Shown: positions 37,166-46,934, numbered from the stretch's first letter. The stretch: DNA of 64,000 bases from JALORV01 sp963780715 (GCA_963780715.1 CAWADK010000024.1:223903-287902); one strand, 5' to 3'. Made by a program: numbers and translations. Notes: generated by a model from the sequence alone, not told the origin.

Positions 37166-37171
37166 GCCGTG

Positions 37172-38164
37172 ATGCGCATCGTATTCGCGGGAACACCTGA
37201 CTTTGCCGCACGCTCGCTGGCGGCGCTGGTGGCGGTGGCGGCCATGGAAGGCTGGTCGATCCCGTTGGTGTTGACCCAGCCGGATCGCCCGTCGGGCCGT
37301 GGGCTGCGACTGCAGCCCAGTCCGGTCAAGACGCTCGCACTGGCGCATGGGTTGCCGGTTGCAACTCCGGCTTCGCTGCGCAAGGGCGACGAAGCGGCGA
37401 CGGCGCACCGAATGCTGGCCGAGGCGGCGCCCGACGTGCTGATCGTGGCGGCCTACGGGCTGATCCTGCCGCAGTCCGTGCTCGACATCCCGCACGGATT
37501 GCGCGACGGCTGGAACCCGAGGCTCACGGCGATCAACGTGCATGCGTCGCTGCTGCCACGCTGGCGCGGCGCGGCGCCGATCGCACGCGCCATCGAGGCC
37601 GGTGACCCGACGACGGGAATCACGATCATGCAGATGGACGCCGGTCTCGACACCGGCCCGATGCTGCTCGCACAGGCGATCGACATTGCGCGCGATGACA
37701 CGGCCGCAAGCCTCACGGCACGACTCGCGGATCTCGGCGCGGTACTCCTGGTGCAGGCATTGCGTTCGGTGCCGGCGCTGGTCGCCCAGCCGCAGCCAGC
37801 GGCGGGCGTGACTTACGCCGCCAAGATCGGAAAGGCCGAAGCCTGGCTCGACTGGACCGCGGCCGCCGCCGTGCTCGCGCGCAAGGTGCGGGCCTTCGAC
37901 CCGTTCCCGGTCGCGCTCACGAGGATCGGCGAGACACCCATCAAGATCTGGCGCGCCGAGCCCATGGAGCACAGCACCGCGGCGGCGCCCGGAACCATCG
38001 TCGGGATCGACCACGCGGGCATCGACGTGGCGTGCGGCGCCGGCTGCCTTCGGCTCACCGAGCTGCAGCGGCCCGGCGGCAAGCGCCTGCCGGCGCGCGA
38101 GTTCCTCGCGGGGTTCCCGCTGGCCGCCGCCCAGCGGTTCGAGCGCGATCCTGCGCATGACTGA
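37172..38164 (+). CDS. fmt: Methionyl-tRNA formyltransferase
   Basis: A 330-residue Fmt from ATG 37172 (a GTG one codon earlier is possible). The N-terminus MRIVFAGTPDFAARSLAAL is typical, with the formyl-donor loop QPDRPSGRGLRLQPSPVK and the catalytic NVHASLLPRWRGAAPI. The C-terminal OB-like tRNA-binding domain is complete. It formylates Met-tRNA(fMet) with 10-formyl-THF. Its stop overlaps the start of rsmB by 8 bp, the conserved fmt-rsmB coupling. Confidence 0.96.
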   Translation: MRIVFAGTPDFAARSLAALVAVAAMEGWSIPLVLTQPDRPSGRGLRLQPSPVKTLALAHGLPVATPASLRKGDEAATAHRMLAEAAPDVLIVAAYGLILPQSVLDIPHGLRDGWNPRLTAINVHASLLPRWRGAAPIARAIEAGDPTTGITIMQMDAGLDTGPMLLAQAIDIARDDTAASLTARLADLGAVLLVQALRSVPALVAQPQPAAGVTYAAKIGKAEAWLDWTAAAAVLARKVRAFDPFPVALTRIGETPIKIWRAEPMEHSTAAAPGTIVGIDHAGIDVACGAGCLRLTELQRPGGKRLPAREFLAGFPLAAAQRFERDPAHD

Positions 38165-39492
38165 CGTCGGCGGTACTTCGCCGCCGCTCGGCGAAGTCCT
38201 CGCGCGGGCGGCGCGGGTGTGGCAGGCCTTCATGGCCGGCCGTTCACTCGACCGGGCGCTCGCCGAGGTCGTGCCCGCCGATGGAAGCCGCCTGCGTCAG
38301 GCAACACAGGACGTCAGCTACGCGGCCGTGCGGCGCCGCGCGTTCAGCGAACGCGTCATTGCCGAGCTGGCCGCGCGCACTCCGTCCGACGACGTTCGTG
38401 CGCTGCTTTCCGTCGCGCTGCCGCAGCTTCTGAGCGACCGGCATGCCGCCTATGCCGTCGTCGACCAGGCGGTAACGGCGGCGCGGGCCCATCCGACAAC
38501 TGCCTTCGCCACCGGCTTCGTCAACGCCTTGCTGCGCAACTTCCTGCGGCAGCAAAGCGGGATCGTCGAGCGCCTGAACCGCGACGACGCGGTGCTGTAC
38601 AACGCCCCGCCGTGGTGGATTGACCAGGTCCGCGCGGCAGAACCGCGCGAGTGGCGGGCCGTCCTCGCCGCGGGCGGCGGTGCACCGCCCCTGGTGCTGC
38701 GGGTGAACCCGGCGCGTGTCGGCGTCGCTGACTACCTGCAGCAACTGGAGGTGCAAGGCATGGCGGCCACGCGAGTCGGCGAGCAGGCCGTGTGGATCCA
38801 TGACCCGCGTCCGGTCGGGCAGCTTCCGGGGTTCGACGCCGGCGTCGTGTCGGTCCAGGACGCCGGTGCGCAACTGGCCGCGCCGTGGCTCGGCGTCCGC
38901 GCCGGCATGCGGGTCCTGGACGCCTGTGCCGCGCCCGGCGGCAAGACGGCGCACCTGGCGGAACTCGCGGACTTGGACCTCACGGCGATCGAGGCGGACT
39001 GCCGCACGGGCCGGTCGAATCCGCGAAAACCTCGATCGCATCGGCCGTCACGCGCGGATCCTGGTCGCGGATGCGCGCAATACCTCCGCGTGGTGGGACG
39101 GCACTCCCTTCGATCGCATCCTGCTGGATGCGCCGTGCACCGGCAGCGGCGTGGTGCGGCGCCATCCCGATATCCCGTGGTTACGCCGGAAGGCTGATGT
39201 TGCGCATTTGGCAACGTTGCAGCGGCAGTTGCTGGACGCTTTGTGGCCCCTGCTGGGGGTGGGTGGTAGATTGCTTTACGTCGTGTGCTCCGTTTTTCCG
39301 GAGGAAGGTCGCGAGCAGGTCGAACACGTTGTGGCGCGGCTCCCGGGGGCAACGGTGATGCCTCTGCCAGGCGGCTCTCCTACGGTGCGCCTGTTGCCCG
39401 TTGCACCGGGTTCCGTGGCCTGGGAGGCCGGGCGACCATGGCCAACGCTTCATGACGGCTTTTTCTACGCACTGCTCGAAAAGTCCCGATGA
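38157..39492 (+). CDS. rsmB: 16S rRNA m5C967 methyltransferase RsmB, frameshifted as given
   Basis: The N-terminal NusB-like domain and the first half of the methyltransferase (VSVQDAGAQLAAPWLG, VLDACAAPGGKTAHLAEL) are in one frame to about 39000. The rest (GRIRENLDRIGRHARILVAD, LLDAPCTGSGVVRRHPDI with the catalytic Cys, YVVCSVFPEEG) is in the next frame. Removing one base near 38998-39003 (for example one C of the CC in ACTGCCGC) joins them into a 444-residue protein of normal length, reading EADCARAGRIREN across the join. All motifs are intact on both sides, which favours a sequence error over decay. It overlaps fmt upstream and DUF4390 downstream (ATGA). Confidence 0.92.
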
Positions 39493-40070
39493 ACCTCGTT
39501 ACTGCGCTGCGCGGGTCCGTCATCGCGCTGCTGATGCTGGCAGGCGCCGCGCCGGCGCACGCCGACGAGCGCATCGGGGTCATCGCTGCCCAACTTGAAC
39601 CCGCTCCCGCGGGCGCGGGCGGTGCGGTCCTCAATGCCACCTTCGAGTTCGAGATGCCGCAGACGCTCGACGAAGCGGTGCAAAAGGGCATCGCAATCTA
39701 CTTCAACATCGAGTTCGAGCTCTATCGCAAGCGCTGGTACTGGCTCGACCGCAAGTTGAGCTCGAGCACGCTGACATACCGGCTTTCCTACAGTCCGCTG
39801 ACGCGCCAGTTCCGGCTCGCGCGCGGGGGCCTCTCGCAGCCCTTCGACTCGCTGGAGGAGGCGTTGGGGCTGCTGAAGAGCGTGCGCCAATGGAGGGTCA
39901 TCGAAAAGGGCATTCTCTCGCCCGGCGACAGCTACGAGGCTCAGGTCCGCATGCGGCTCGACGTCAACCAGCTGCCCAAACCGTTCCAGGTCAACGCCAT
40001 CACCAGCCGCGAGTGGAACCTGGCATCCGATTGGCACGAACTTGCGGTGCCGCCCGAGCTGGCGCGCTGA
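39489..40070 (+). CDS. DUF4390 domain-containing exported protein
   Basis: A 193-residue protein with an N-terminal signal peptide (cleavage near AHA-DE, residue ~25) and the DUF4390 body: LNATFEFEMPQTLDEAVQKG, YFNIEFELYRKRWYW, RLSYSPLTRQFRLARGG and the end LPKPFQVNAITSREWNLASDW. It is found only between rsmB and ntrY in this class, as here, with its ATG overlapping the rsmB stop. It is exported; function unknown, but its operon partner NtrY suggests an envelope role. Confidence 0.92.
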   Translation: MNLVTALRGSVIALLMLAGAAPAHADERIGVIAAQLEPAPAGAGGAVLNATFEFEMPQTLDEAVQKGIAIYFNIEFELYRKRWYWLDRKLSSSTLTYRLSYSPLTRQFRLARGGLSQPFDSLEEALGLLKSVRQWRVIEKGILSPGDSYEAQVRMRLDVNQLPKPFQVNAITSREWNLASDWHELAVPPELAR

Positions 40071-40192
40071 GGCGATGCACGGGCCAGCCCCCGCGGTGCG
40101 CGCTCCGATCGACTCGACTCGGGACATGAACCGCGTGGCGGGCGCGGCAGCAGGAATCGCAGTTCGTTGCCGTCACGGCCGGACTGCCTGAA

Positions 40193-42532
40193 ATGCCGCG
40201 CGTCATCCGCTACGGCCTGCTCGTTGCCATCGCGCTTTCGGGCGTGCTGCTGTTCATCCTGGCATCGGCCAGCGGCAACACGGCCTTCTTCGAGAGAAAC
40301 TACCCCGTCCTGCTGGCCGTCAACGGAGTGATCGCGGCCGCACTGGCGGTCCTCGTCCTGCTGCTGGTGCGCCGCCTGGTCAAGCGACTCCGGCTCAAGC
40401 GCTTCGGGGCACGGCTGACCACGCGCTTTGCGGTCGCTTTCGCGCTGATGGGGCTGCTGCCGGGCGTGCTGATCTACGTCGTTTCAACCCAGTTCCTCGC
40501 GCGCTCGATTGAATCGTGGTTCGACGTTCGTGTCGATCGGGCGCTCGACTCGGGACTGACGCTCGGCCGCGCAGCGCTCGACAATCTGAAGAGCGACGTG
40601 ACGGCCAAGGCGCGCGCGTGGGCGCTCGAGCTCGCCGACGTGCCCGAGGCGGCGCAACTGGCGCAGCTCAACCGCCTGCGCGAGCAGGGTGGCATCAGCG
40701 AGGTGCTGCTCGTGGGTTCGGGGGGGCAACTGATCGGTGCGAGTGGCGCGCAGGTCTCCGAGCTGGTGCCCGAGGTTCCCAAGCCCGGTGAAATCAGGCA
40801 GGCGCGCACGCAGCGACTGTTCGCCGTCATCGAAGGCGAGCCCGGTGCGGCCGAGGTGCGGCAGGGGCTGCGCACCCGCGTGATCGTGCCGATCCCGGCC
40901 GCCACGGTGGCAGCCAGCGGCTCACTGCTCCCGCTCGACCTGTCCGCCGGTCGCCTGCGCGATGCGCTCGGCGGGACGTCGCCGCGCGCGTTCGCCGAAG
41001 GCATTGCGACCGGCGCCGACCAGCGCTTCCTGCAGCTCATCCAGCCGGTGCCGGCGACGATCGCCGCGAACGCCGAGGCGTTGCAGAACGGCTACCGCGA
41101 TTATCAGGAACTGTCGCTCTCGCGCAGCGGCCTGAAGACCATCTATGGCCTGACTCTGACCCTGACACTGCTGCTGGCCGTGTTTGCGGCGATCGCCGGC
41201 AGCGTGCTGCTGGCCAGTTCGATGACCGCTCCGCTGCTGCAGCTCGCCGAGGGCACGCGGGCGGTGGCCGAAGGCAACTACGCACCGGTGCGCGAGTTTC
41301 CCGGCAGTGACGAACTGAACCTGCTGACGCAGTCATTCAACGCGATGACGCGCCAGCTGACCGATGCGCGCGACGCGGTCGAGATCAAGCAGCGCGAGGT
41401 CGAAAACGCCAAGGCCTACCTCGAGCGCGTGCTGGCCAATCTCTCGGCGGGCGTCATCGTTCTGGACCACGGTTTCCGCCTGGTCACGGCGAACTTTGGC
41501 GCCTCACGCATCCTCGGCCGCGCGCTCGATCAGGAGATCGGCCGCCCGCTCGGGGAGCTGGACGACGCACTCGCGTCGGCGTTTGCCGCAGGCTTTGCGC
41601 AGCAGGCACTGGCCGGATCGCCGCGCGACTCCTGGCAGCAGCAGATCGAAGTGAAACGAGCGAGCGGCAGCACACAGGAGCCGCTGCTGTTGCTGGGGCG
41701 CGGTTCGCGTTTGCCGCTCGAAGACGGCGTGGGCTACGTCATCGTGTTCGACGACATCACGCAGGTGATCTCGGCGCAGCGTGCAGTGGCCTGGGGCGAG
41801 GTGGCGCGCCGCCTGGCTCATGAGATCAAGAATCCGCTGACTCCGATCCAGCTGGCCGCGGAGCGCCTGCAGATGAAGCTGGTCGACAAGCTGCCGGGAA
41901 GCGACGCGGATGTGCTGCGGCGTGGCACCTCGACGATCGTCAACCAGGTGGCGGCGATGAAGCGCATGGTCGACGACTTCCGCGACTATGCGCGGGTACC
42001 GCCGGCGCGTCTGGTGCCGCTCGATCTCAACGCGCTGGTCGAGGAGATTGCGACCCTTTATCGCACGGCCGGGACGCCGCTCACGCTTACGCTGGGAGCC
42101 GACCTGCCGCTGATCGAAGGCGACGCGACGCAGATGCGTCAGGTCATCCACAACCTCGTCGGCAACGCGCAGGAAGCGCTGGCCGGTCGTGCTGATGCGC
42201 GCATCGTGGCGCGCACCGAAGTCGCCGAGTTCGCCGAGAGCACCGGCGTCGTCCGGGCGGTGCGCTTCACCGTCGAGGACAACGGACCGGGCTTCGCGGC
42301 GAATATACTGCGGCGTGCATTTGAGCCTTATGTGACTACCAAGCCGAGCGGCACGGGCCTCGGACTGGCCATGGTGAAGAAGATCATCGACGAACACGGC
42401 GCCCACATCGAAGTCGTCAACCGCAGCGGCGGCGCCGGCGTTGGGCAGTCGGCAGGCGCCGTCGTGACCATCGTCTTCCGTCGGCTGGCGCGTTCTGAAA
42501 CCGCGGGCGAAGCTGCGCGCCGGGTCGCCTGA
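40193..42532 (+). CDS. ntrY: NtrY-like membrane sensor histidine kinase
   Basis: A 779-residue kinase. Membrane helices lie at residues ~10-30, ~40-60 and ~80-100, a sensory region follows, then another helix near 325, and a HAMP linker (SMTAPLLQLAEGTRAVAEGN). A PAS domain follows (residues ~400-500), then the phosphoacceptor in RRLAHEIKNPLTPIQLAAER and an ATPase domain (HNLVGNAQEAL, EDNGPGFAANILRRAFEPY, GTGLGLAMVKKIIDEHG). The layout is that of NtrY, the partner of NtrX in nitrogen or redox-linked control. It is followed by the regulator gene 128 bp downstream. Confidence 0.94.
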   Translation: MPRVIRYGLLVAIALSGVLLFILASASGNTAFFERNYPVLLAVNGVIAAALAVLVLLLVRRLVKRLRLKRFGARLTTRFAVAFALMGLLPGVLIYVVSTQFLARSIESWFDVRVDRALDSGLTLGRAALDNLKSDVTAKARAWALELADVPEAAQLAQLNRLREQGGISEVLLVGSGGQLIGASGAQVSELVPEVPKPGEIRQARTQRLFAVIEGEPGAAEVRQGLRTRVIVPIPAATVAASGSLLPLDLSAGRLRDALGGTSPRAFAEGIATGADQRFLQLIQPVPATIAANAEALQNGYRDYQELSLSRSGLKTIYGLTLTLTLLLAVFAAIAGSVLLASSMTAPLLQLAEGTRAVAEGNYAPVREFPGSDELNLLTQSFNAMTRQLTDARDAVEIKQREVENAKAYLERVLANLSAGVIVLDHGFRLVTANFGASRILGRALDQEIGRPLGELDDALASAFAAGFAQQALAGSPRDSWQQQIEVKRASGSTQEPLLLLGRGSRLPLEDGVGYVIVFDDITQVISAQRAVAWGEVARRLAHEIKNPLTPIQLAAERLQMKLVDKLPGSDADVLRRGTSTIVNQVAAMKRMVDDFRDYARVPPARLVPLDLNALVEEIATLYRTAGTPLTLTLGADLPLIEGDATQMRQVIHNLVGNAQEALAGRADARIVARTEVAEFAESTGVVRAVRFTVEDNGPGFAANILRRAFEPYVTTKPSGTGLGLAMVKKIIDEHGAHIEVVNRSGGAGVGQSAGAVVTIVFRRLARSETAGEAARRVA

Positions 42533-42660
42533 CCGGCGCAGGCGCGACGAAACGATGACACACAAGCATTCAATTCCCCGCCGCCGGAGCCGCCCGACAC
42601 GTCCGGCCCGCCGCGCACGCAGCGCACCGGGCGGCGCGCCCGGGCAGGTTTGACAGGACC

Positions 42661-43434
42661 ATGGCCACCATCCTCGTCGTCGACGACGAAGTCGGAATCC
42701 GCGAACTGCTGTCGGAGATCCTGGCGGACGAAGGGCACTCGGTGCTCACCGCCGAGAACGCGGCACGCGCCCGCGACGCGCGGGCGCGCGAGTCGATCGA
42801 TCTCGTGCTGCTCGACATCTGGATGCCCGACACCGACGGCGTGACGCTGCTGAAGGAATGGGCTTCGCTCGGGCAACTGACGATGCCCGTCATCATGATG
42901 TCGGGTCACGCGACGATCGACACCGCCGTCGAGGCCACGCGCTTCGGCGCGCTCGAGTTCCTGGAAAAGCCGATCGCCATGGCGCGCCTGCTGTCGGCCG
43001 TCCGTTCCGGCCTGGAGCGTGGGCGCGTGATGCGCACCCTGCGGTCGCCACTGCCGGCGGGGTTCGCTCCCGCGGCGACGGAGGAAGCGCCGGCGGTGGC
43101 TGCGATCGAGCCGGCGCCTGTCAGCGCCCCCGCCGATACGCACAATGGCGTTCCCCTGGACCAGCCGCTGCGCGAGGCGCGCGACCAGTTCGAACGGGTC
43201 TACTTCGAATTCCACCTGGCGCGCGAGGGCTACAGCATGACGCGCGTTGCAGAGCGCGCCGGGCTCGAGCGCACGCACCTGTATCGCAAGCTCAAGCAGC
43301 TTGGCATCGAACTGGGCCGTGGCGCGCGGCGCGATCGACCGCACGAGACGATCCCGGTTGCGGCGGCGGGACTGACGCCCGCCGTGGCCGTTCCGCCGCC
43401 CGTCTATGTCCAGCGCGACGACTACGACGACTGA
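42661..43434 (+). CDS. ntrX: NtrX-like response regulator, receiver plus Fis-type HTH, no AAA+ domain
   Basis: A 257-residue regulator: receiver domain with VVDDEVGIRELLSEI, phosphoacceptor DLVLLDIWMPDTDG, MMSGHATIDTAVEAT and EFLEKPI. A Pro/Ala-rich linker follows, then a Fis-type DNA-binding helix (SMTRVAERAGLERTHLYRKL near residue 196). The sigma-54-interacting AAA+ ATPase domain of classical NtrX is absent: there is only about 50 residues of linker between the receiver and the C-terminal region. This short form is usual in betaproteobacteria, so it probably works without sigma-54. The tail after residue ~225 is low-complexity. Confidence 0.92.
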   Translation: MATILVVDDEVGIRELLSEILADEGHSVLTAENAARARDARARESIDLVLLDIWMPDTDGVTLLKEWASLGQLTMPVIMMSGHATIDTAVEATRFGALEFLEKPIAMARLLSAVRSGLERGRVMRTLRSPLPAGFAPAATEEAPAVAAIEPAPVSAPADTHNGVPLDQPLREARDQFERVYFEFHLAREGYSMTRVAERAGLERTHLYRKLKQLGIELGRGARRDRPHETIPVAAAGLTPAVAVPPPVYVQRDDYDD

Positions 43435-43470
43435 CCCGGCACGCCTTCTCGCCTCGCGCGGCGCGCGTTC

Positions 43471-44883
43471 ATGAAGATCATCATCATCGGTGCAGGCCGG
43501 GTCGGATCCTCCGTGGCAGAAAGCCTGGTGTCCGAGGCCAACGACATCACCGTGATCGACTCCGATCCGGCGCGCGTGGCCGACCTGCAGGATCGCTTCG
43601 ACCTGCGCGGCATGGTCGGCAATGCCGCGCTGCCGTCCACGCTGCATCAGGCGGGCGCCGAGGACGCGGACATGCTGATCGCGGTGACCGCCGGCGACGA
43701 AACCAACCTCGTCGCCTGCAAGGTCGCGGCCGATCTCTACAACATCCCGACGCGCATTGCGCGCGTGCGCAACGTCGAACTGCGGGAGCATCCGAAGCTG
43801 ATCGGCGAAGAGGGCTTCCGCGCGACTCACGTCATCTTCCCCGAGCAGACCGTCACCGACTACCTGCTCAAGCTGATCGAGTTCCCGGAGGCACTGCAGG
43901 TGCTCGAATTCGCCGATGGCCGCGCCAGCCTGATTGCCGTGCGCGCCTTCGCCGGTGGCCCGCTGGTGTCGCACCCGGTGAAGGATCTGCGCCGCCATCT
44001 GCCGAACGTCGACGCCCGCATCGTCGCGATCTTCCGCGAAGGGGCCAGCGTTCGGGTCGACGGCGACACCATGGTCCAGCCGGGCGACGAGGTGTTCTTC
44101 CTGGCCGACACGCAGAACATCCGCACCGTGATGAGCGAGCTGCGTCGCATGGACAAGCCGGTGCGCCGCGTGATGCTGGCCGGCGGCGGCAACATCGGGC
44201 TGCGCGTAGCGCGGGCGCTCGACACCGGCGAGGGGCTGGATACGCCCGAGCGCTTCAACGTCAAGATCATCGAATTCAACAAGCGGCGGGCGGAGGTTCT
44301 CGCGCACCAGTTGTCGGCGAACGTCATCGTCCTGAACGGTGACGCGACGGACGAAGACCTACTGTTGCAGGAAGGCGTGAACGAGACGGATCTTTTCATC
44401 GCGCTGACCGACGACGACGAGAACAACATCATGAGTTCCCTGCTCGCCAAGCGCATGGGGGCGCGCCGGGTCATCTCGCTGATCAACCGCAAGAGCTACG
44501 GCGACCTGATGCAGGGTGGGCAGATCGACATCGCGATCTCGCCGTCCTACGCGACGCTGTCGGCGGTGCTCAAGTTCGTCCGGCGCGGTGACGTGGTCGC
44601 CGCGCACAGCCTGCGGCGCGGCGCCGCCGAGGCGCTCGAGATCATCGCGCATGGCGACGCCCGCACCTCACGCGTCATCGGCAAGAGCATCGAGCAGATC
44701 GAGCTGCCGCGCGGGGTCACGTTCGGCGCCGTGGTGCGCGGGCAGGGTGAGCGGACGCGGGTGCTGATGGCGCACCACGACACGGTCATCGAGCCCGAGG
44801 ACCACCTGATCGTTTTCGTCGAGAACAAGCGCCTGATCCAGCGGGTCGAACGCCTGTTCACCGTCGGAGTCGGGTTTTTCTAG
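43471..44883 (+). CDS. trkA: Trk potassium uptake system NAD-binding protein TrkA
   Basis: A 470-residue TrkA with two RCK domains. The first Rossmann motif is IIGAGRVGSSVAESLVSE at the N-terminus, with DSDPARVADLQDRFD binding NAD. The second is VMLAGGGNIGLRVARAL near residue 235, followed by FNKRRAEVLAHQLS. The C-terminal TrkA_C modules follow each half. It gates the TrkH pore in response to NAD(H) or ATP. In this genome it is separated from trkH by the ~4.2-kb TRAP operon. A weak hairpin (GCGCAAC/GTTGCGC, 44883-44910) follows the stop. Confidence 0.95.
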   Translation: MKIIIIGAGRVGSSVAESLVSEANDITVIDSDPARVADLQDRFDLRGMVGNAALPSTLHQAGAEDADMLIAVTAGDETNLVACKVAADLYNIPTRIARVRNVELREHPKLIGEEGFRATHVIFPEQTVTDYLLKLIEFPEALQVLEFADGRASLIAVRAFAGGPLVSHPVKDLRRHLPNVDARIVAIFREGASVRVDGDTMVQPGDEVFFLADTQNIRTVMSELRRMDKPVRRVMLAGGGNIGLRVARALDTGEGLDTPERFNVKIIEFNKRRAEVLAHQLSANVIVLNGDATDEDLLLQEGVNETDLFIALTDDDENNIMSSLLAKRMGARRVISLINRKSYGDLMQGGQIDIAISPSYATLSAVLKFVRRGDVVAAHSLRRGAAEALEIIAHGDARTSRVIGKSIEQIELPRGVTFGAVVRGQGERTRVLMAHHDTVIEPEDHLIVFVENKRLIQRVERLFTVGVGFF

Positions 44884-45101
44884 CGCAACGCCGGTACGTC
44901 CGTGTTGCGCCGCGGCAAAACCACTGGCGCTCCGCGTTTTCCCGGTCCTGCTGGATAGCCGACCGACCGCTGGCACGATTCACTAGAATGCAACGGCCGG
45001 CATAAGACCGCGACCTCGATTACAGTCGCCGCGCGGACACAGAGATGGCCCCAGGCCGCGAGCGTCGCAGCAACCTTTCAGTTTCTCGCCAAGGAGACAA
45101 C

Positions 45102-46223
45102 ATGGATTTCGTCAACAGCAAGGACGCGCCGACGCGTCGCAAGTTTCTGTCGAAGGCCGCGGCGGCCACGGCCGGTACCGCCGCGCTGGGCTTCCCGATG
45201 GTTTCAAAGGCCCAGACCACAACATTCCGCTTCCAGAGCACCTGGCCCTCGAAGGACATCTTCCACGAGTACGCCTCCGACTTCGCCAAGAAGGTCAATG
45301 ACATGGCGGGCGGCCGGCTGAAGATCGAAGTGCTGCCGGCCGGCTCGGTCGTGCCGGCGTTCCAGCTGCTCGAGGCCGTCGCCAAGGGCACGCTCGATGG
45401 CGGCCATGGTGTTGTCGCCTACCACTACGGCAAGAACTCGGCGCTCGCGCTGTGGGGCTCGGGACCGTCGTTCGGCATGGACCCGAACATGCTGCTGTCG
45501 TGGCATTACTTCGGTGGCGGCAAGGCGCTGCTCGACGAGATCTACAAGAGCATCAACGTCGACGTGGTGTCGTTCCTGTACGGGCCGATGCCGACGCAGC
45601 CCTTCGGCTGGTTCAAAAAGCCGATCGCCAAGGTCGAGGACATCAAGGGCATCAAGTTCCGCACCGTCGGACTGGCCGTCGACATGTACACCGACATGGG
45701 TGCCGCGGTGAACCCGCTGCCGGGCGGCGAGATCGTGCCGGCGCTGGACCGGGGGCTGATCGACGGCGCGGAGTTCAACAACGCGTCGTCGGACAAGCTG
45801 CTCGGCTTCCCGGATGTCGTCAAGAACTGCATGCTGCAGAGCTTCCACCAGAGCGGCGAGCAGTTCGAGATCCTCTTCAACAAGGCCAAGTACGACGCGC
45901 TGCCGGCCGACCTGAAGTCCGTCATCGACTACGCGGTGCAGGCGTCGAGTGCCGACATGAGCTGGAAGGCGATCGACCGCAATTCGAAGGACTACATCGA
46001 GCTGCAGAAGATGGGTGTCAAGTTCTACAAGACGCCCGATGCGATCCTGCGCGCACAGCTTGCTTCCTGGGACAAGATCATGAAGGCGAAGTCGGCCGAA
46101 AACGCGCTGTTCAAGAAGGTGCTCGACTCGCAGCGCGCCTTCGCGCAGCGCGCGATTCCCTGGCAGAACGACTACATGGTCGACTTCAAGATCGCGGCCA
46201 ACTACTACTTCGGCAAGAAATAG
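45102..46223 (+). CDS. dctP: TRAP transporter substrate-binding protein DctP (FcbT1/TakP-like)
   Basis: A 373-residue periplasmic binding protein from ATG 45102, supported by AAGGAG 5 bp upstream. The N-terminus has a twin-arginine signal (PTRRKFLSK) and a cleavage site near KAQTTT. The body matches the TakP/FcbT1 type (COG4663): FRFQSTWPSKDIFHEYASDF, GIKFRTVGLAVDMYTDMGA and DGAEFNNASSDKLLGFPDVV. Members bind 2-oxo acids, lactate or chlorinated aromatic acids; which one here is unknown. It is followed by a hairpin terminator and then dctQ and dctM. Confidence 0.93.
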   Translation: MDFVNSKDAPTRRKFLSKAAAATAGTAALGFPMVSKAQTTTFRFQSTWPSKDIFHEYASDFAKKVNDMAGGRLKIEVLPAGSVVPAFQLLEAVAKGTLDGGHGVVAYHYGKNSALALWGSGPSFGMDPNMLLSWHYFGGGKALLDEIYKSINVDVVSFLYGPMPTQPFGWFKKPIAKVEDIKGIKFRTVGLAVDMYTDMGAAVNPLPGGEIVPALDRGLIDGAEFNNASSDKLLGFPDVVKNCMLQSFHQSGEQFEILFNKAKYDALPADLKSVIDYAVQASSADMSWKAIDRNSKDYIELQKMGVKFYKTPDAILRAQLASWDKIMKAKSAENALFKKVLDSQRAFAQRAIPWQNDYMVDFKIAANYYFGKK

Positions 46224-46246
46224 TCACCGCCGGTTGAGCTCCGACG

Positions 46247-46287
46247 GGGCCACCCGCCAGCAGCACCGGCCGGTGGCCCTTTTTCTT
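46247..46287 (+). terminator. Rho-independent terminator or attenuator between dctP and dctQ
   Basis: GGGCCACC (46247-46254) pairs with GGTGGCCC (46272-46279), an 8-bp GC-rich perfect stem with a 17-nt loop, directly followed by TTTTTC. It has the form of an intrinsic terminator. Located inside the operon, it would lower expression of the permeases relative to the abundant binding protein. Confidence 0.7.
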
Positions 46288-46304
46288 CCCGCGAAGGAAG
46301 CACG

Positions 46305-46934
46305 ATGCAGAAGCTCCTGTTGGCGGTCGACCGCCTGTCGACGTGGCTGGGCCAGGTCTTCGCCTGGTCCATCGTCCTGCTGACGCTGATGATCACCTGG
46401 GAGGTGTACTCGCGCTATGCGCTGAACACACCTCACGACTGGGCGCTCAACCTGCAGATCATGATGTACGGGACGCTGTTCATGATGGCCGGTGCCTACA
46501 CGCTGTCGAAAAACGGGCATGTGCGCGGCGACGTGCTGTACGGCTTCTTCCAGCCACGCACGCAGGCGACGATCGACCTCGTGCTCTACATCGTGTTCTT
46601 CCTGCCGGGCATCGTGGCGCTGACCTATGCCGGCTGGAGCTACGCCAACGAGGCGCTGGCGATCCGCGAGAAGACGTTTTCGGCCACGCCGCTGCCGCTG
46701 TACCCCTTCAAGTTCGTCATCCCGTTCGCGGGAGGCCTGCTGCTGCTGCAGGGCCTGGTCGAGATCGTGCGCTGTGTGCGTTGCCTGCAGACGGGCGAGT
46801 GGCCCTCGCGTGAGCAGGACGTCGAGGAAGTCGACGTCGACAAGCTCAAGAAGATGGTGCATGTGAAGGACGAGGACATCGCGGCGCTCGACAAGCTGGT
46901 GGTCGCCCAGGAAGCCAGGCCGGGTACGCCATGA
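46305..46934 (+). CDS. dctQ: TRAP transporter small permease DctQ (FcbT2-like)
   Basis: A 209-residue small permease with four membrane helices (residues ~20-40, 50-75, 90-110 and ~135-155) and the DctQ signature EVYSRYALNTPHDWALNLQI plus MMAGAYTLSKNGHVRGDVLY. It ends in a charged cytoplasmic tail rich in Asp and Lys. It overlaps the next gene by ATGA (46931-46934), indicating translational coupling with DctM. Confidence 0.92.
   Translation: MQKLLLAVDRLSTWLGQVFAWSIVLLTLMITWEVYSRYALNTPHDWALNLQIMMYGTLFMMAGAYTLSKNGHVRGDVLYGFFQPRTQATIDLVLYIVFFLPGIVALTYAGWSYANEALAIREKTFSATPLPLYPFKFVIPFAGGLLLLQGLVEIVRCVRCLQTGEWPSREQDVEEVDVDKLKKMVHVKDEDIAALDKLVVAQEARPGTP

Noticed and set aside
37085..38233. Upstream extension of the WS/DGAT frame to 865 codons
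   Set aside because: It lies opposite fmt and has Arg/His-rich, non-protein-like composition; TTG 37084 with a ribosome site starts the true gene.
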